The translations under genes and the position numbers were made by a program. The notes under the pieces were generated by a model, which did not search any database, was not told the origin of the DNA, and worked only from the letters and a program-made list of their open reading frames with translations. A stretch of 64,000 nt of DNA, taken from the NCBI GenBank assembly GCA_028673005.1, contig CM054112.1, forward strand, positions 26,824,124 through 26,888,123, in the 5' to 3' direction. This document shows, one piece after another, positions 50,576-61,133 of the stretch (within the stretch, counting starts at the first letter, position 1; every line of letters starts with the position of its first letter). Origin of the DNA: Tanypteryx hageni (lineage: Eukaryota > Arthropoda > Insecta > Odonata > Petaluridae).

Positions 50576-51540
50576 GCGAAAGCGAAACTCCGAACGACCA
50601 GTTCCCGAAGGTTAGGAAAAAAAGAATGGAAAAGGGAAGATTTCCCGAAGGGCGAGTGGAGGTAGGAAGATAGAGAGTAACGTCACAAATTAAGCAGACG
50701 AGTCTCTCCCTCTTATCTTTCTCTCTTCGCTAAGACTTTCACGGTGGAACTTGAGAGGATTCCACTTTTTCGAGCGATTTCCGTTTCCACGCGATGGGAT
50801 ATAAAGGCGTGTGACGTGTGGATCTGCGAGAAAATGGGGTTCGGAGCGAACCCCGATGACCTCGATCAGGGTCAACTTCTATTACGTCAGCGCTAAGGGG
50901 GTTCAAGGGATTCGGTGTTAAGCGAGTTTTCTCCCCTTGGGCTACTTTATGCTGGAGCGTAATTGCACGAAGTGATACAAAATATAAATAGCATTATACA
51001 ATTATAATGTATTCAAGTACATAGTATACTTTATACATTATGCAAATAATATTATTTTAATAAAAGATTTTTTTCATTCTGTAGCACTGAGAATTTTTCC
51101 CCAAATGAAACCGTATTGTTGCTCTCTTCGTGAGATTATTAAACTAATTGGATTTAGATAGGGGGTAGGATTACGTGTTTACCTAATTATTTAATATGAG
51201 GCGTAGAATGCTATTTCTTAAGTTATGGAGATTCAAGTTAAGTCGTAATGAGTGTATTTAAGTATTGTTTAGACGCGCGTCAATACTATAGTTATTAGCG
51301 TAAGTTGTACCGAAAGAAATAATTGATGCATTTGCATCGGGACTTGTAAATTAGAATTTTAAACTAATTTTAATTTATATCCATCGCAATTCGGCTTTTC
51401 GATTTCTGTACGGAATTTCGTTTTGGTTTTGATGCAAAGCAACAAATAAGTTGTGGATTTTATTTTCAATCGTATTTTTTGCGTTGCGTTAAGTCCAAAG
51501 TCGTCCATAGCAAACGGTCAGCTTTTAAAATCATCTAAGT
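50576..51540. other. Gene-free DNA
   Basis: Mixed composition to 50950 and AT-rich beyond. No gene or repeat is recognised. Confidence 0.4.
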
Positions 51541-51544
51541 ACAG

Positions 51545-52440
51545 TATCCTAGGTAGTCTCTCCATAGACAGGTTCGTGATTATTATTGATTAAACCTGGT
51601 TCTCCTCATAATTCCGCTTTCCGGAATCCTCTTCGTCTTGGTAACTCTTTCTCTTTCAAGCCGTCTCTCAGATGAAACCTTTTCCCATCTCTTTCTTTCC
51701 TTCCAGTTCTCCTTCAAACACGTCTTTAATCATGTTATCTCTCGTCAGGTAATATCCTATCCAGTTCACCGTTATATTTCTCGTAGTCGGTATTATCATT
51801 CGCTTCTCTCCTATTCTTCATAGCACTTCCTCGTTTCATCTGTCCATTTCATCTTAAGCATTCTTCCCCATGCCCACATTTCGAAGTTTTCTAATTATTT
51901 TATATCATTTTCTCATAGCCACAATGTCTCTGCCCCACATGAGGCGATACTCTATCTGGCAGATATCTTCCTTTATATTCCCCATTATCAATAGTTTCTT
52001 TCTTCCGAAAACGGCTTTTGCCTTTGCTATTCTAGTGCTTATTTTATGAGTGCATTTTGCATCCCTCGTTATGATGCTTCCAATAGACTTATAGTCTGAA
52101 ACTTGTCATGGTGGATTTCCACCAATACTTATAAAGGTTGGCGGCTTGGTTAACTTATGGCTCCATTTTTATCGGTGAGACAACTCCTTAAGCCATAAAA
52201 TTTATTTAAGCATCGGGTTTTAATAAATTTTATGGCTGAAGGAGTTGTCTCACCGATAACCAATACTTATGTTCAAGTTTTCTTCTTTTCTCCATATTCG
52301 CATGACCTTGGATTTTTCTGTATTTAATTCCATCCCGTATTTTCCACTTGCTATTACCAGTTTATTTATCGTTTTCTAGAGAACTTTTTCCTATCTTACA
52401 AGTACTTGATCATCAGCGTAATGTGCTGTTTCTATAATCC
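51545..52440 (-). pseudogene. LINE reverse-transcriptase relic (RTE-like), 5'-truncated
   Basis: Read on the minus strand, this carries the C-terminal half of a non-LTR reverse transcriptase. The catalytic block YADD is encoded at 52409-52420. It is followed by a thumb-like phrase with GMELNTEKSKVMRI, then, after an inserted element, GSIITRDAKCTHKI and RIAKAKAVF. Further on comes FEMWAWGRMLK (encoded from 51885 down), typical of the region after the polymerase in RTE-type endonuclease-reverse transcriptases. Several in-frame stops and at least one frame change make it dead. The endonuclease and the first RT blocks are absent, as expected for 5' truncation. The clade is inferred from motif wording. 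Confidence 0.85.
52121..52270. mobile_element. Fold-back insert with 12-bp target-site duplication, nested in the LINE relic
   Basis: The insert (52133-52258, 126 bp) is flanked on both sides by accaatacttat (52121-52132 and 52259-52270). Skipping the insert and one flank keeps the LINE reading frame continuous, which confirms insertion. Within it, arms 52171-52206 and 52222-52257 form a 36-bp inverted repeat with one mismatch and a 15-base loop. The left 38 bases lie outside the hairpin. A related sequence is at 44947-45038. A 12-bp duplication is longer than for most DNA transposons and suggests a different insertion mechanism. Confidence 0.88.
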
Positions 52441-53050
52441 TACAATAATAAAGACATAATTAAAATATAATTTGTATGATTCGTTAGATGCCGACAATGA
52501 GCTAAGGATCTGTTCATTTACCTCGCTATTTTGAGTAAAGCCTTATATAAGCCATCTATTTTAATTTCAATTTAATTCTTCATTCATGCCCACCCGTCAT
52601 TTTCTTTCTTTCACATTCATTTTTTACGGGCAATTACACTAGTTATATTGCTTCTATCGTTTCTTAAAAACACCTATCTTACGAATAATAAGTTTTAAAG
52701 TATTTTTATGTGAAATAACAAGTTAGAGGCGCTAATACTCGCATTTATGAAATTTAAGGACTCACGCATAAAAAAATTAAATGTGCTTGAATTCTGTAAT
52801 ACTGGAGAATTCAATTATTTTTGTTTAGGAGTTCGCAAATTTGATAAATTTCACAGTAAATCCAAAACAAATATCTTAAACTTTTTCTCCTTCAATTCTG
52901 CATAATTATGTAATGATATTTTAAACGGTAAGAATGCTGGACTTGAACTTGCATGAATCGATTTTTTTACGCTTCAGCTCTATCGGTATTCCTATCGCAA
53001 TAGCTTCTGAAATCCTTGAAATTTCAAAAGCATATTTTCAAGAAGACCGT
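52441..53050. other. Gene-free AT-rich DNA
   Basis: AT-rich. A short phrase at about 52928-52990 (ggacttgaacttgcatgaat, later cagctctatcgg) faintly resembles an antisense tRNA-like sequence but is too degenerate to call. Confidence 0.35.
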
Positions 53051-53400
53051 CATTAATCTTCAGGTCCCGTTATTCCCTCACGTTTCCTGCTCACTTCCAT
53101 CTCCTGTAACTCTTCCGTCTCTCCATGAAAACCACACCCCCTCCGAACACTCCACCCCTACTCTCTTAACACACTCAGCCTCTTTTTTCAAACTACATCT
53201 TTTCCTTAGTCGAGGATGCTCTTCACATCCCACGCGTGGATCTTTTTCAACCCTCTCTCTCTTCTCCTCTCTTTCTCTCTCCCTTCTCTCTCTCCTCTTC
53301 TCTCCTTTCCGTATCTCTCTCACTCTCTCCATGAGCACCCTTAACAAGCCACACCCCCTTCATTACCCGCCTTAGCCAAACTGGGCTATTTATTCTTCAC
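53051..53400 (+). repeat. Pyrimidine-rich tract
   Basis: C/T-rich plus strand, densest at about 53240-53330 with (TC)n words. The surrounding open frames are low complexity. Confidence 0.65.
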
Positions 53401-53476
53401 GCTCACGCCCCAGGACTCCTTGTTTCTCCTTTTCACACACGCTCTCACCACACACACGCTCCCTCCACTCAGACCC

Positions 53477-53678
53477 TCCCTCCACACACGCTCCCTCCAC
53501 ACACGCTCCCTCCACACACGCTCCCTCCACACACGCTCCCTCCACACACGCTCCCTCCACACACACGCTCCCTCCACACACACGCTCCCTCCACACACAC
53601 GCTCCCTCCACACACGCTCCCTCCACAGACGCTCCCCCCACACACACGCTCCCTCCACACACACGCTCCCTCCACTCA
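53477..53678 (+). repeat. Minisatellite, 15/17-bp unit
   Basis: About a dozen tandem copies of cacacgctccctcca (15 bp), some with an extra ca (17 bp). Single-base variants (cagacgct, ctccccc) occur near the right end. No frame contains stops on the minus strand, giving three overlapping repetitive open frames rich in Val, Cys, Gly and Glu. The 2-bp length variants would change frame, so these are not conserved coding sequence. Confidence 0.95.
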
Positions 53679-53827
53679 CGCCCCTCCCACTCACCTCATC
53701 TGACTTCTTTCCTCTCCCCGACCCTTTTACTCCTCTATTCCGGGTCGTAGGATTCCCTCTATCTCGAGAGAGAGAATCAAGTTCATCTAAAAGCGTGCAT
53801 TTTCATTTACGGCACTAGAACGAGACT

Positions 53828-54153
53828 CACTAACACAGTGGTGGGCAACCTTTTCTACGTGACGGGCCGCGTTGGCGGTTGCGAATTTCTCGGCGGGCCG
53901 CATTGCAAGTTGTCGATGCTTCGGCGGGCCGGATTCGAGTTTAAACAGGACATTAACTTGAGATTCTGAGGTACCATATCAGTAAAAACAAAGTTAAGAT
54001 TGAAATTCAAATCTGAAGTGTTTTATGGTCCAAATTTGAATGTATATTATATGAATTTCTGTGTTAAATTTTACGTCTCCCTTTTTAATCGTAGCTTCGC
54101 GGGCCACACAAAACGCTCTCGGAGGTCGTAGGTTGCTCGCTATTGCACTAGCG
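53828..54153. mobile_element. hAT-like non-autonomous element (decayed)
   Basis: The left end at 53836 reads CAGTGGTGGGCAACCTTTTC; the right end at 54145, inverted, reads CAATAGCGAGCAACCT. They share GCAACCT at the same offset. Both subterminal regions carry cggggcc/gcgggcc words (gacgggccgcg left, cgcgggccaca right). Flanks cactaaca and cactagcg share cacta. Ends and target duplication are imperfect, so this is an old copy. No transposase is encoded. Confidence 0.7.
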
Positions 54154-55133
54154 CAATATGGCCCTTGAAGATTACAATTAGTTATTTTGTATCGATTGCT
54201 GCTACAATCTTTACTTCAACGATAAAAATGTCTCATCTCTCTAGTTTCAACATAAATGCGTCAAACTAGAGTATTTCGTGGGACGATTTTCCTAATATTG
54301 TGAGATAAAAATAGTAATTAATCCAACAATTATGCATCACAACAATGTCCCTAGCGAGTTACGAAATCGAATACGCGTTAACTCTCATCTGTAGGAAAGC
54401 TTCTTTAAGGGCTCCCATCACATTGTTAAAGACTTATCAGAGATTACGTTGGCTTAATTCCTCTGTTCTTGAAAGTTACGTCAAAATACCAATTCAAAGC
54501 GTCGGTTTTTCCAGTGATTAGCGACTCCAAAGAGAATATGAATTTTATGGTGGAAAACAATGTTTTTCAAGAGCTATCTATCAAATATAGAATCTTCATA
54601 AAATATCCAAAACAATAAGCCAAATGAAGACTGAATAGACGGTTACATAAATAGAGCGTGATGGAATTATCAAGTTATTTTAAGAAATATGTAAACTTCG
54701 ATTTAAAAACATCTCGCGTAGTTTTTTAAATGGAATTTAACATATGAGAACATCAAAAATTTTTATCCAACTCCTTACATATTAAATCAAGCAAGACGTT
54801 CCTAAAATCCAGGAAAATTTTAAAAATCAAGGTTATTTCGCCTGGATTATTATATTATCATCATCATCTTCAAATTCTTATACACAAAAACCTATAGACG
54901 TTAGCATTGGATTCATTAATTGTAACTCGTACCTTGTACTAAAAATATATCCCTAAACTATATAAATCAAAGAATGGAGTTAATATTAAGCTTATTAAGG
55001 ACTATACATGCTCAAATCACCTGAATTCGAAGTCAATATTAAACCTTTGATCCCTCAAGCATCGTTATAAAAATTGCCAGAAAATTCTTAAAAGAATATT
55101 TAGAATTTCAATTTACCTAGACGATAATCTATG
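54154..55133. other. Gene-free AT-rich DNA
   Basis: No gene, RNA or repeat recognised apart from a short (ATC)n run at about 54855-54868. Confidence 0.4.
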
Positions 55134-55141
55134 TCTTAGCA

Positions 55142-55450
55142 CAGGGGCCTACAACCTTTTCAGCCTTGAGGACGCATTTACGAATTCAGAGAAAGATTGC
55201 GGGTGCCAATTGGTGGTACACAGAAAAATATAGCTAAAAGAAATGGGTTAACAATGTTAAATATTGAGTTCGCCTATGGCATTAAATTAGCTACTTTGTA
55301 GCGAAATATCACAAACTCAGCTGAAAATCGAATTCAGTATAAAGTGTTATCCGATCGTATCTTACTGCACCTCCACAGCAAATGACTTGCCATATCCCTA
55401 GTAGCGGGCGCCAAGTAATTCTATGAAGGGCGCTGGTTTGAGGGGCCCTG
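55142..55450. mobile_element. hAT-like non-autonomous element (decayed)
   Basis: The left end reads CAGGGGCCTACAACCTTTTC; the right end, inverted, reads CAGGGCCCCTCAAACC. Both termini start CAGGG and carry AACC nearby, as in the 47.7-kb MITE, and the subterminal gggtgccaa/gggcgccaa words resemble each other. Flanking 8-mers match poorly (about 4 of 8), so a target duplication is not convincing. Confidence 0.6.
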
Positions 55451-55644
55451 TACTAGACTATAATTAATGGTTCAAGCAAAAATATATCGCCACTAAGCTA
55501 AAAATGTGAATGAAATATCGACTGATCAATAATATATTTATTATGATACAATGCTACGACGATAGCGTAGAAATAAAGTCATGCCGCACAAAATATTGCA
55601 ATAGAACGCGAAATTACTGTCAAGGTTTCAAGTTTAAAATTTGA
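55451..55644. other. Intergenic AT-rich spacer
   Basis: No gene. On the minus strand an AATAAA word (positions 55538-55543) lies about 100 bases beyond the stop of the candidate exon at 55645. Confidence 0.4.
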
Positions 55645-55864
55645 TTAAACATCTTGGGTTACGCATTTAAGACGACACTCGGGTTGATTGAAATCGCGCG
55701 AGCAACCGCCCGAGGCTTTGGGATTATTCGCCCGTCTCCCCTTCGCCATGACAACAAGTAGGCCGGCGTCATAAGGTATTACTGCGGCAACTCGGTAACG
55801 TTTGCTAGAACGCCCATTTTCGAGAAATTCATCAACATGTAATCTCGTGTTAACCAAGTGTTTC
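55645..55864 (-). other. Weak candidate terminal coding exon
   Basis: On the minus strand a pyrimidine-rich stretch followed by TAG at 55867-55865 looks like a splice acceptor. It is followed by about 72 open codons to a TAA at 55647-55645. The frame is richer in GC and CpG than its flanks and ends with three cysteines in its last 18 residues (motif GGCSRDFNQPECRLKC). An AATAAA lies about 100 bases downstream. I recognise no family, and no upstream exon or conservation evidence is available. Chance is a serious alternative. Confidence 0.2.
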
Positions 55865-55926
55865 CTACAAAGTATAGAGAGAAATTTACACATTTTTTCT
55901 AATACTCCCATTTGGTAATTTTTCAT

Positions 55927-58142
55927 TTTTACGAAATAAACCTCCTTCGGTCATTCATAACAATTTTTAATCAGATTTCCTTGTACACGGCTTGCCATCC
56001 TAAAAAATGTTTTCCAATAATTTTCCTACAAAAACAGCATAAATAAAGTTTTACGCAATATAAAAGCCTCTGTTTACATATCAGCTCGTCGCACACTGTT
56101 GCCGGTCATGAGCTCGCCGACTTCATTATCTATGATGTCATCTGTCGGCGAAAAGATAAAACAATAAGGTCTACACGATGTCCAAATACAATTATACTTC
56201 ATTCTTTTAATTTAAATCAAACCAACGCTATCGAAATCCTTTTCGAATATTTAATATGCATAAAATTTAACCAAAACCAATGAAATTTATGAAAATAATA
56301 TGAATTTTGTTGAATGTATCTCATTTGATCCTTTGCTCCTTACTTATTGCGCTATCACCTTGAGATATAGACATAAATTACTTTTTTGTGCACATAGCTG
56401 CAAACTAAAGTTTACTAAAATGCTTCTCATTGCCACCCGCATTGGTGAACAGCAGGGTATGAATTGTAAATTATTTTTTAAACAGGTGTTTGTTAAACCA
56501 TTGGATTTTAACGTTATGACAGTGTAGTAAATATTAATGGTAATTTGAACAAGAAAAGGAGTTCGATGAAGTGATTTAAATCTTCAATGTAAAATCGAAC
56601 CAAAAACCGAACCTAAAAGTTCGATGCAGGCCCAAAAAGAAATTTTAAGGTTTTTCGGAATCAACTAATTTCCGATCATTTTTTACGAGAAATTTGACAG
56701 TCGACAAATAAAGCAAAGCCATGCAAAATCGTCCCAAGATCAGGGACGATTCATCGTATTTTTATTCTCTACTGCCGATTCTTTACGCGATGGAGCAATG
56801 TTTATGAAAGACGTATTCGGAAGATGTCTGCAACTTACGATCCTTACGAAATCATTTTTATATTCATCGCGCAACGATGCACGCGGCGTGACTCACGAGC
56901 GAAAACAGTCGACATACTGGTGGGAAACGACGTCACGTCAGCACGAAGCGGAGATCGTCATCACGCCCTGAATGACGACACTAATGCACTCGAAATTTAC
57001 GGATAAGTTGGAGAACGCGGAGCAAAACAACGAGAGCCTCTTCGACGCCAGGAGAATACCTAAGCAGCGACCCACTTCTCATGTTATTTTTCCTTTCCAA
57101 ACGGAGAAAACTAGTCGGTTCAGGATGAGAGAGAGTTCTCACGGACGGGCGAAACAACGATAACGCATGGAGCTCTTTTAATATTTTTTCTCAAAAAATA
57201 AAACGCGTCTGCTTATCGTTTTCGTCTACATGCATGTACATCTGTTTTCGTTCAGTTTTTTGTTTAATGGTTTTAATTTTTAATGATTGCAGTTTTGATG
57301 TATTAAAATATTATTATATGAAATACCATATGCAATGAAATGTATGAATAAACACTTCGATTTAAAATAATGGAAGATATTCTATTAAAGGAATGAGGAC
57401 AGATATCGTTTATAAACAGACAGAATACCCGAAAACATAAGTGTCTTGTTTTATAAAAAATCTCCAAAAGTGACTTAATCAAGTTATTGATAAATCCAAG
57501 CTCATACATATATAAGCCTAAACCAGGAATTTTAGGCGGATTGTATTCCTGACCATTATAATAACATAGTTGTGGTTCCTTCAGCAAAGGAGCAGCCTGA
57601 GGTATTTTGGCGTCCCGGGGAAAGATTCATACCAGCAGCAACTTCAAAACAATTTTACTATCGCCTTTTAATTTACCTGTTATTTATTTAAAAGTGGTAA
57701 AATTCAAAAAATGATATCGAAGATGTCCTCTCGTTCGTCGATATTCATTTATTACCAAGAACGTTTTCTCGCGTGGAAGCAACCACAAGACATCGGCGTC
57801 CACCAATCTCTCCCGTACCTTGGACAGTCCAAGAAATTAATTATTCTACAACTGTTAATAATAATCAGGCTGGTAAGAGGAAAGCAAACTAGATTGTGCA
57901 TATGGTGAGACAAAACTTCACGGTTAAAGATATTATAGAAGTAAAATTTCAAAATAGTCTCCACCCACCTCCACGGTCGGTTCCAGAAACTTCCCTAAAG
58001 GGGAGGTGGAGGGCATCGCCTCTTTCCTCTTGAATCTGCCGCTGCCAACGATCCTCTACTCTGAAAATACCTAACTCTGTCATGATTTTTCTTTCCCGGG
58101 CCCTGTTTGCGTGGAGAAGGTCTAAGAATTCATCTAATGAAG
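55927..58142. other. Gene-free DNA
   Basis: AT-rich with a CpG-richer part at 56820-57160. A GC-rich scrap at about 57590-57625 (cctgaggtattttggcgtcc) may be the end of a decayed hAT-like repeat but has no partner. No gene or RNA is recognised. Confidence 0.35.
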
Positions 58143-58388
58143 TACAGATTGGCCCAAAAATCGCGCACCCTAGGAATTTGTATAAACTAACCTCGTAGGA
58201 TTTTGAATGGTTACTAAAATAATATTTAAACTACAATAATGTTTTTACTACCTAGGTAGAATAATTTTGTTACTAAAGTAATGTCTCTTTTCCCCAGGTA
58301 AATGGCGGCAGCAAAATTACCATTTATTATGATTTGTCCTTGTATTAATTAAAATTCCTATGGGGCGCGATTTTTGGACTACCCTGTA
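58143..58388. mobile_element. Mariner-like MITE with 37-bp TIRs and TA boundaries
   Basis: The left end begins TACAGATTGGCCCAAAAATC and the right end, inverted, begins TACAGGGTAGTCCAAAAATC. The two 37-bp ends agree at about 31 positions, including the shared core CCAAAAATCGCGC. TA at each edge fits the TA target duplication of Tc1/mariner elements. The 246-bp element is AT-rich inside and encodes nothing. It should need a transposase from a related full-length element. Confidence 0.88.
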
Positions 58389-59714
58389 CAATGGGGATCT
58401 ACGACGGGAAGGCGACCGCTCCCATTTGGATACGCCACTGCCCACTTCCTATGCACTATTACCTCTGACGATTCCAAATGCTACCACTAATATCATCTTA
58501 GAGAAAGAGGAGCCTGTTAGCTGTTACTTTCTCGATCTAGAAATTAACAGCATTACAAATTCATCGTTTTTATTCCCAAAAATAGGATTTACTAAACGAC
58601 GACGGAGACACCGTTACCTATTCTCGGAAAGGCCTAAAATACGCGACTCCATCACTGGAAAGCGGATTTTTCTTGCTGTCTTGCCTATTGGGGCGAATCG
58701 ATTGGGTTCCAGCCCAAGGATTATTCGCCACGCGTCGTAGAAAACGGTCCTAATTTTGTATTTTTTTGCCCTTTACCTCAGAACCGTACCCCGAGACTGG
58801 CAACGCTGCTCCTGTTTCCGTTGCGATAGTGCAGACGAACGGTGACGTCAGGTAGCAACACCCATCCAACACCGCAACATTCACCAGGAAATGGAAGAAA
58901 AAACTTTATAGGAGGACATTCACACGCGGAGACGCCAAAGACCTACCCATCGGTACGGTCAAGTCTCTACAACTCAAGTCCGAGATTCGAACCTTTAAAG
59001 ATGGTGTTTTTCTGTAAGCTATCTAATACGCTAACCTGATGAGAAATTACTGGAATGTTTACACCTCATGAAGGAAAATGGGAAAAAGAAAGTGCAATTT
59101 TTCTCCCCTGAAATGTCCAAGTTTTTATTCCACAAAAATAATTTTTCTTTTTGGAAAAAATAAATAAAACTTTGGAATAAAAACTAAACTAGCTAAAATG
59201 ATACAAAGTCGTTCCTCTTTTATATAACGGAATCAGTAGATACTTCCATAGTTAATTATATTATTACATCCTCCCTTAAGTTTCCTTACATAGAAGCTTC
59301 GCCGAATCAAAAGTAGCCATCCCACCGTAAAAATAGGTAGTTGTAAATATTATTCAAAACACAAACTAACGATGCCTTTGCAACTCCCATATATATAACA
59401 TTCTTAGAATCAAAAGACAGTGAGTTGGCACTGATGATGGCTAATTTTTAGTTGCGATTCGCATCTGTATGCAACTTCGTAATTAATTTTTTAAATGCTA
59501 CTATTCCGGAAGCAACGAACGAACGAGTTCGACTGCTCACGAGACGATTTTCCATTGCCTTCGATTCGAATCACTCCAACTACCGAGGAAGAAGTGGCGC
59601 CTGGATCCGTATTTGGTATCAATCGGATTCGTGCAAAGTTCCAAGTTCAAAGTTTTCGAGGCTGATCTCAATAATAAATTCAGGCTCCTTTGGTGGAGTT
59701 TATTCATGACACAG
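58389..59714. other. Gene-free DNA
   Basis: The plus-strand open frame 58360-58740 starts inside the right end of the MITE and has no recognisable domain. The rest is unremarkable. No RNA gene is seen. Confidence 0.4.
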
Positions 59715-59925
59715 AAAAAATAAACTGAGTATCTTCCACAAAAATTATTTATTAAATCATGACCATCCAATCGCTTTCGGTTTAACCCTTCCCTTTCCTC
59801 TTCACCCACTTCCAACCTCCATATTTATCGAACTATTGGAAACACTATGTTACCTGGTCACGATCGTAGAAAAACAGTTTGTGATTTAATAAATAATTTT
59901 CGTGGAAGATACTCAGTTTATTTTT
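59715..59925. repeat. Inverted repeat with 44-bp arms
   Basis: Left arm about 59715-59759 and right arm about 59882-59925, separated by about 122 bases. Each arm contains aaataaactgagtatcttcc, inverted on the right, and a ttatttattaaatca block. Only one mismatch was found by eye, and weaker pairing continues outward (cagaaaa/ttttatctg). This could be a MITE with long ends. No target-site duplication was found. Confidence 0.88.
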
Positions 59926-60475
59926 ATCTGTCTTTTCGAAGGTGGATGCGTAATACAAAGTAATAGTATTCGCATCGCTCTTTCCGCAATCCCTCGTTTT
60001 GTTCGCATTTCCCTGTATGGTTCAATAGTGAGAAAGCAATTCATGCAATCTTTCATCTTCGATCAGTTATTCGTAAACTATAAAACAAAAGCGATATCCA
60101 ACCAGCACCATTTATATGATATCTGAAAAAGATTCGCGTGATTCGGGAATCTTCTTAAGACCATTTTCGCCTAAACTATTTTCGTGAGCTTGGTTTTTAA
60201 ATATTTGGGCGGATTCCGCGAACCGGTAAACAGATTCCATCGCTGGAGCTCGGTTCGAAGAGTAAAACTCTCAAGGCGACAAAAATAATAAACGCGGCAG
60301 AAGGAAAGATGCGATAAACCACCAAGTTTAACGACGAAGTCCGCAGAAGGCTTTTTTCCTCTGAAACTGTGGGCCATAACCGTGTTTTTTTTAACCTCGG
60401 GTTTTGGGAAATGTTCTTTTGCAGTGCAGGCAACGAAGGCGTGTCACATGCACAGCTCGGTATCGTGATGGAAGA
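59926..60475. other. Gene-free DNA
   Basis: No gene or repeat recognised; short open frames are unidentified. Confidence 0.4.
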
Positions 60476-60782
60476 GCGTTGAGAGATAACGAGGCAGGGA
60501 AAAATAGTAAAAGAGGAGGAAAGGAGGGAGGGAGAGGCAGGGAAGGATAAACGAGGGAGGGAGAGAAAGGTGATGGAAAAGCGAGGGAGAGAGAAAAGGG
60601 AGAGACCGAGAAATATTGAGAGAAGTGGAAAGAAGGAAAGAGATACGGAGGGGGAGAAGAGAAATAGAAAGAGAATGAGAGAGGTTGGAGAGAAGGAAAG
60701 GGAGAAGCTAGAGAAATAGATGAAGGAAAAGAAGGGTGAGAGAAAGTGAGCAGAGAGAGAGATAGAAAAAGGGAGAATATTG
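60476..60782 (+). repeat. Polypurine tract beside the LTR element
   Basis: About 300 bases of G/A-rich plus strand (gagaga, ggaagg, aaagag). The 197-residue minus-strand frame is Ser/Leu/Phe/Pro-only and not a gene. The LTR retrotransposon begins 25 bases further on. Confidence 0.9.
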
Positions 60783-60806
60783 CCCTGCAAGTCGCCTAAA
60801 ATGTAT

Positions 60807-60993
60807 TGTTACGTATTATCGGCCGTTCTTCCCGAGTATTATGAATAAGTAGAGAGACACTCGTGGAATACTCCTTTATTTAAATGGCAGACCTCTTCAA
60901 ACTCCAACAAAGCAAATCAACAATGTCATGTAAAACATCAACAGCATATCCAAGATAAACATAGCAACTAATAACATCTTAAAGACCGGTACA
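60807..60993 (-). repeat. 3' LTR (187 bp)
   Basis: On the plus strand it runs TGTTACGTATTATCGG to GGTACA, so both ends fit the TG...CA rule. It is bounded inward by the polypurine tract. On the minus strand it contains ATTTAAATAAAGG near 60880, which could serve as a TATA-like box or a polyadenylation signal. The first 140 or so bases closely match 63412-63550. Confidence 0.9.
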
Positions 60994-61009
60994 TTGCTCC
61001 CCCTCCCGG
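60994..61009 (-). promoter_or_regulatory. Polypurine tract of the LTR element
   Basis: On the minus strand the sequence ccgggagggggagcaa lies directly before the 3' LTR, where plus-strand DNA synthesis is primed in LTR retrotransposons. Confidence 0.8.
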
Positions 61010-61133
61010 TGAAGATCGTCCCTATCTTCTGAAATTCCATTTCCATCGTAAGGGCGAAGACGATGTAGATGCACCACCTTGAATTTGGGCCGACAGCTCC
61101 GGCGTATGCGGTAGACCAGGTCGTTAATCCTCT

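Noticed and set aside
52928..52995. Antisense tRNA-like phrase (ggacttgaac ... cagctctatcgg)
   Set aside because: Both boxes are degenerate and the arms do not pair convincingly.
57590..57630. GC-rich scrap cctgaggtattttggcgtcc
   Set aside because: Too short and one-sided to assign to any element.
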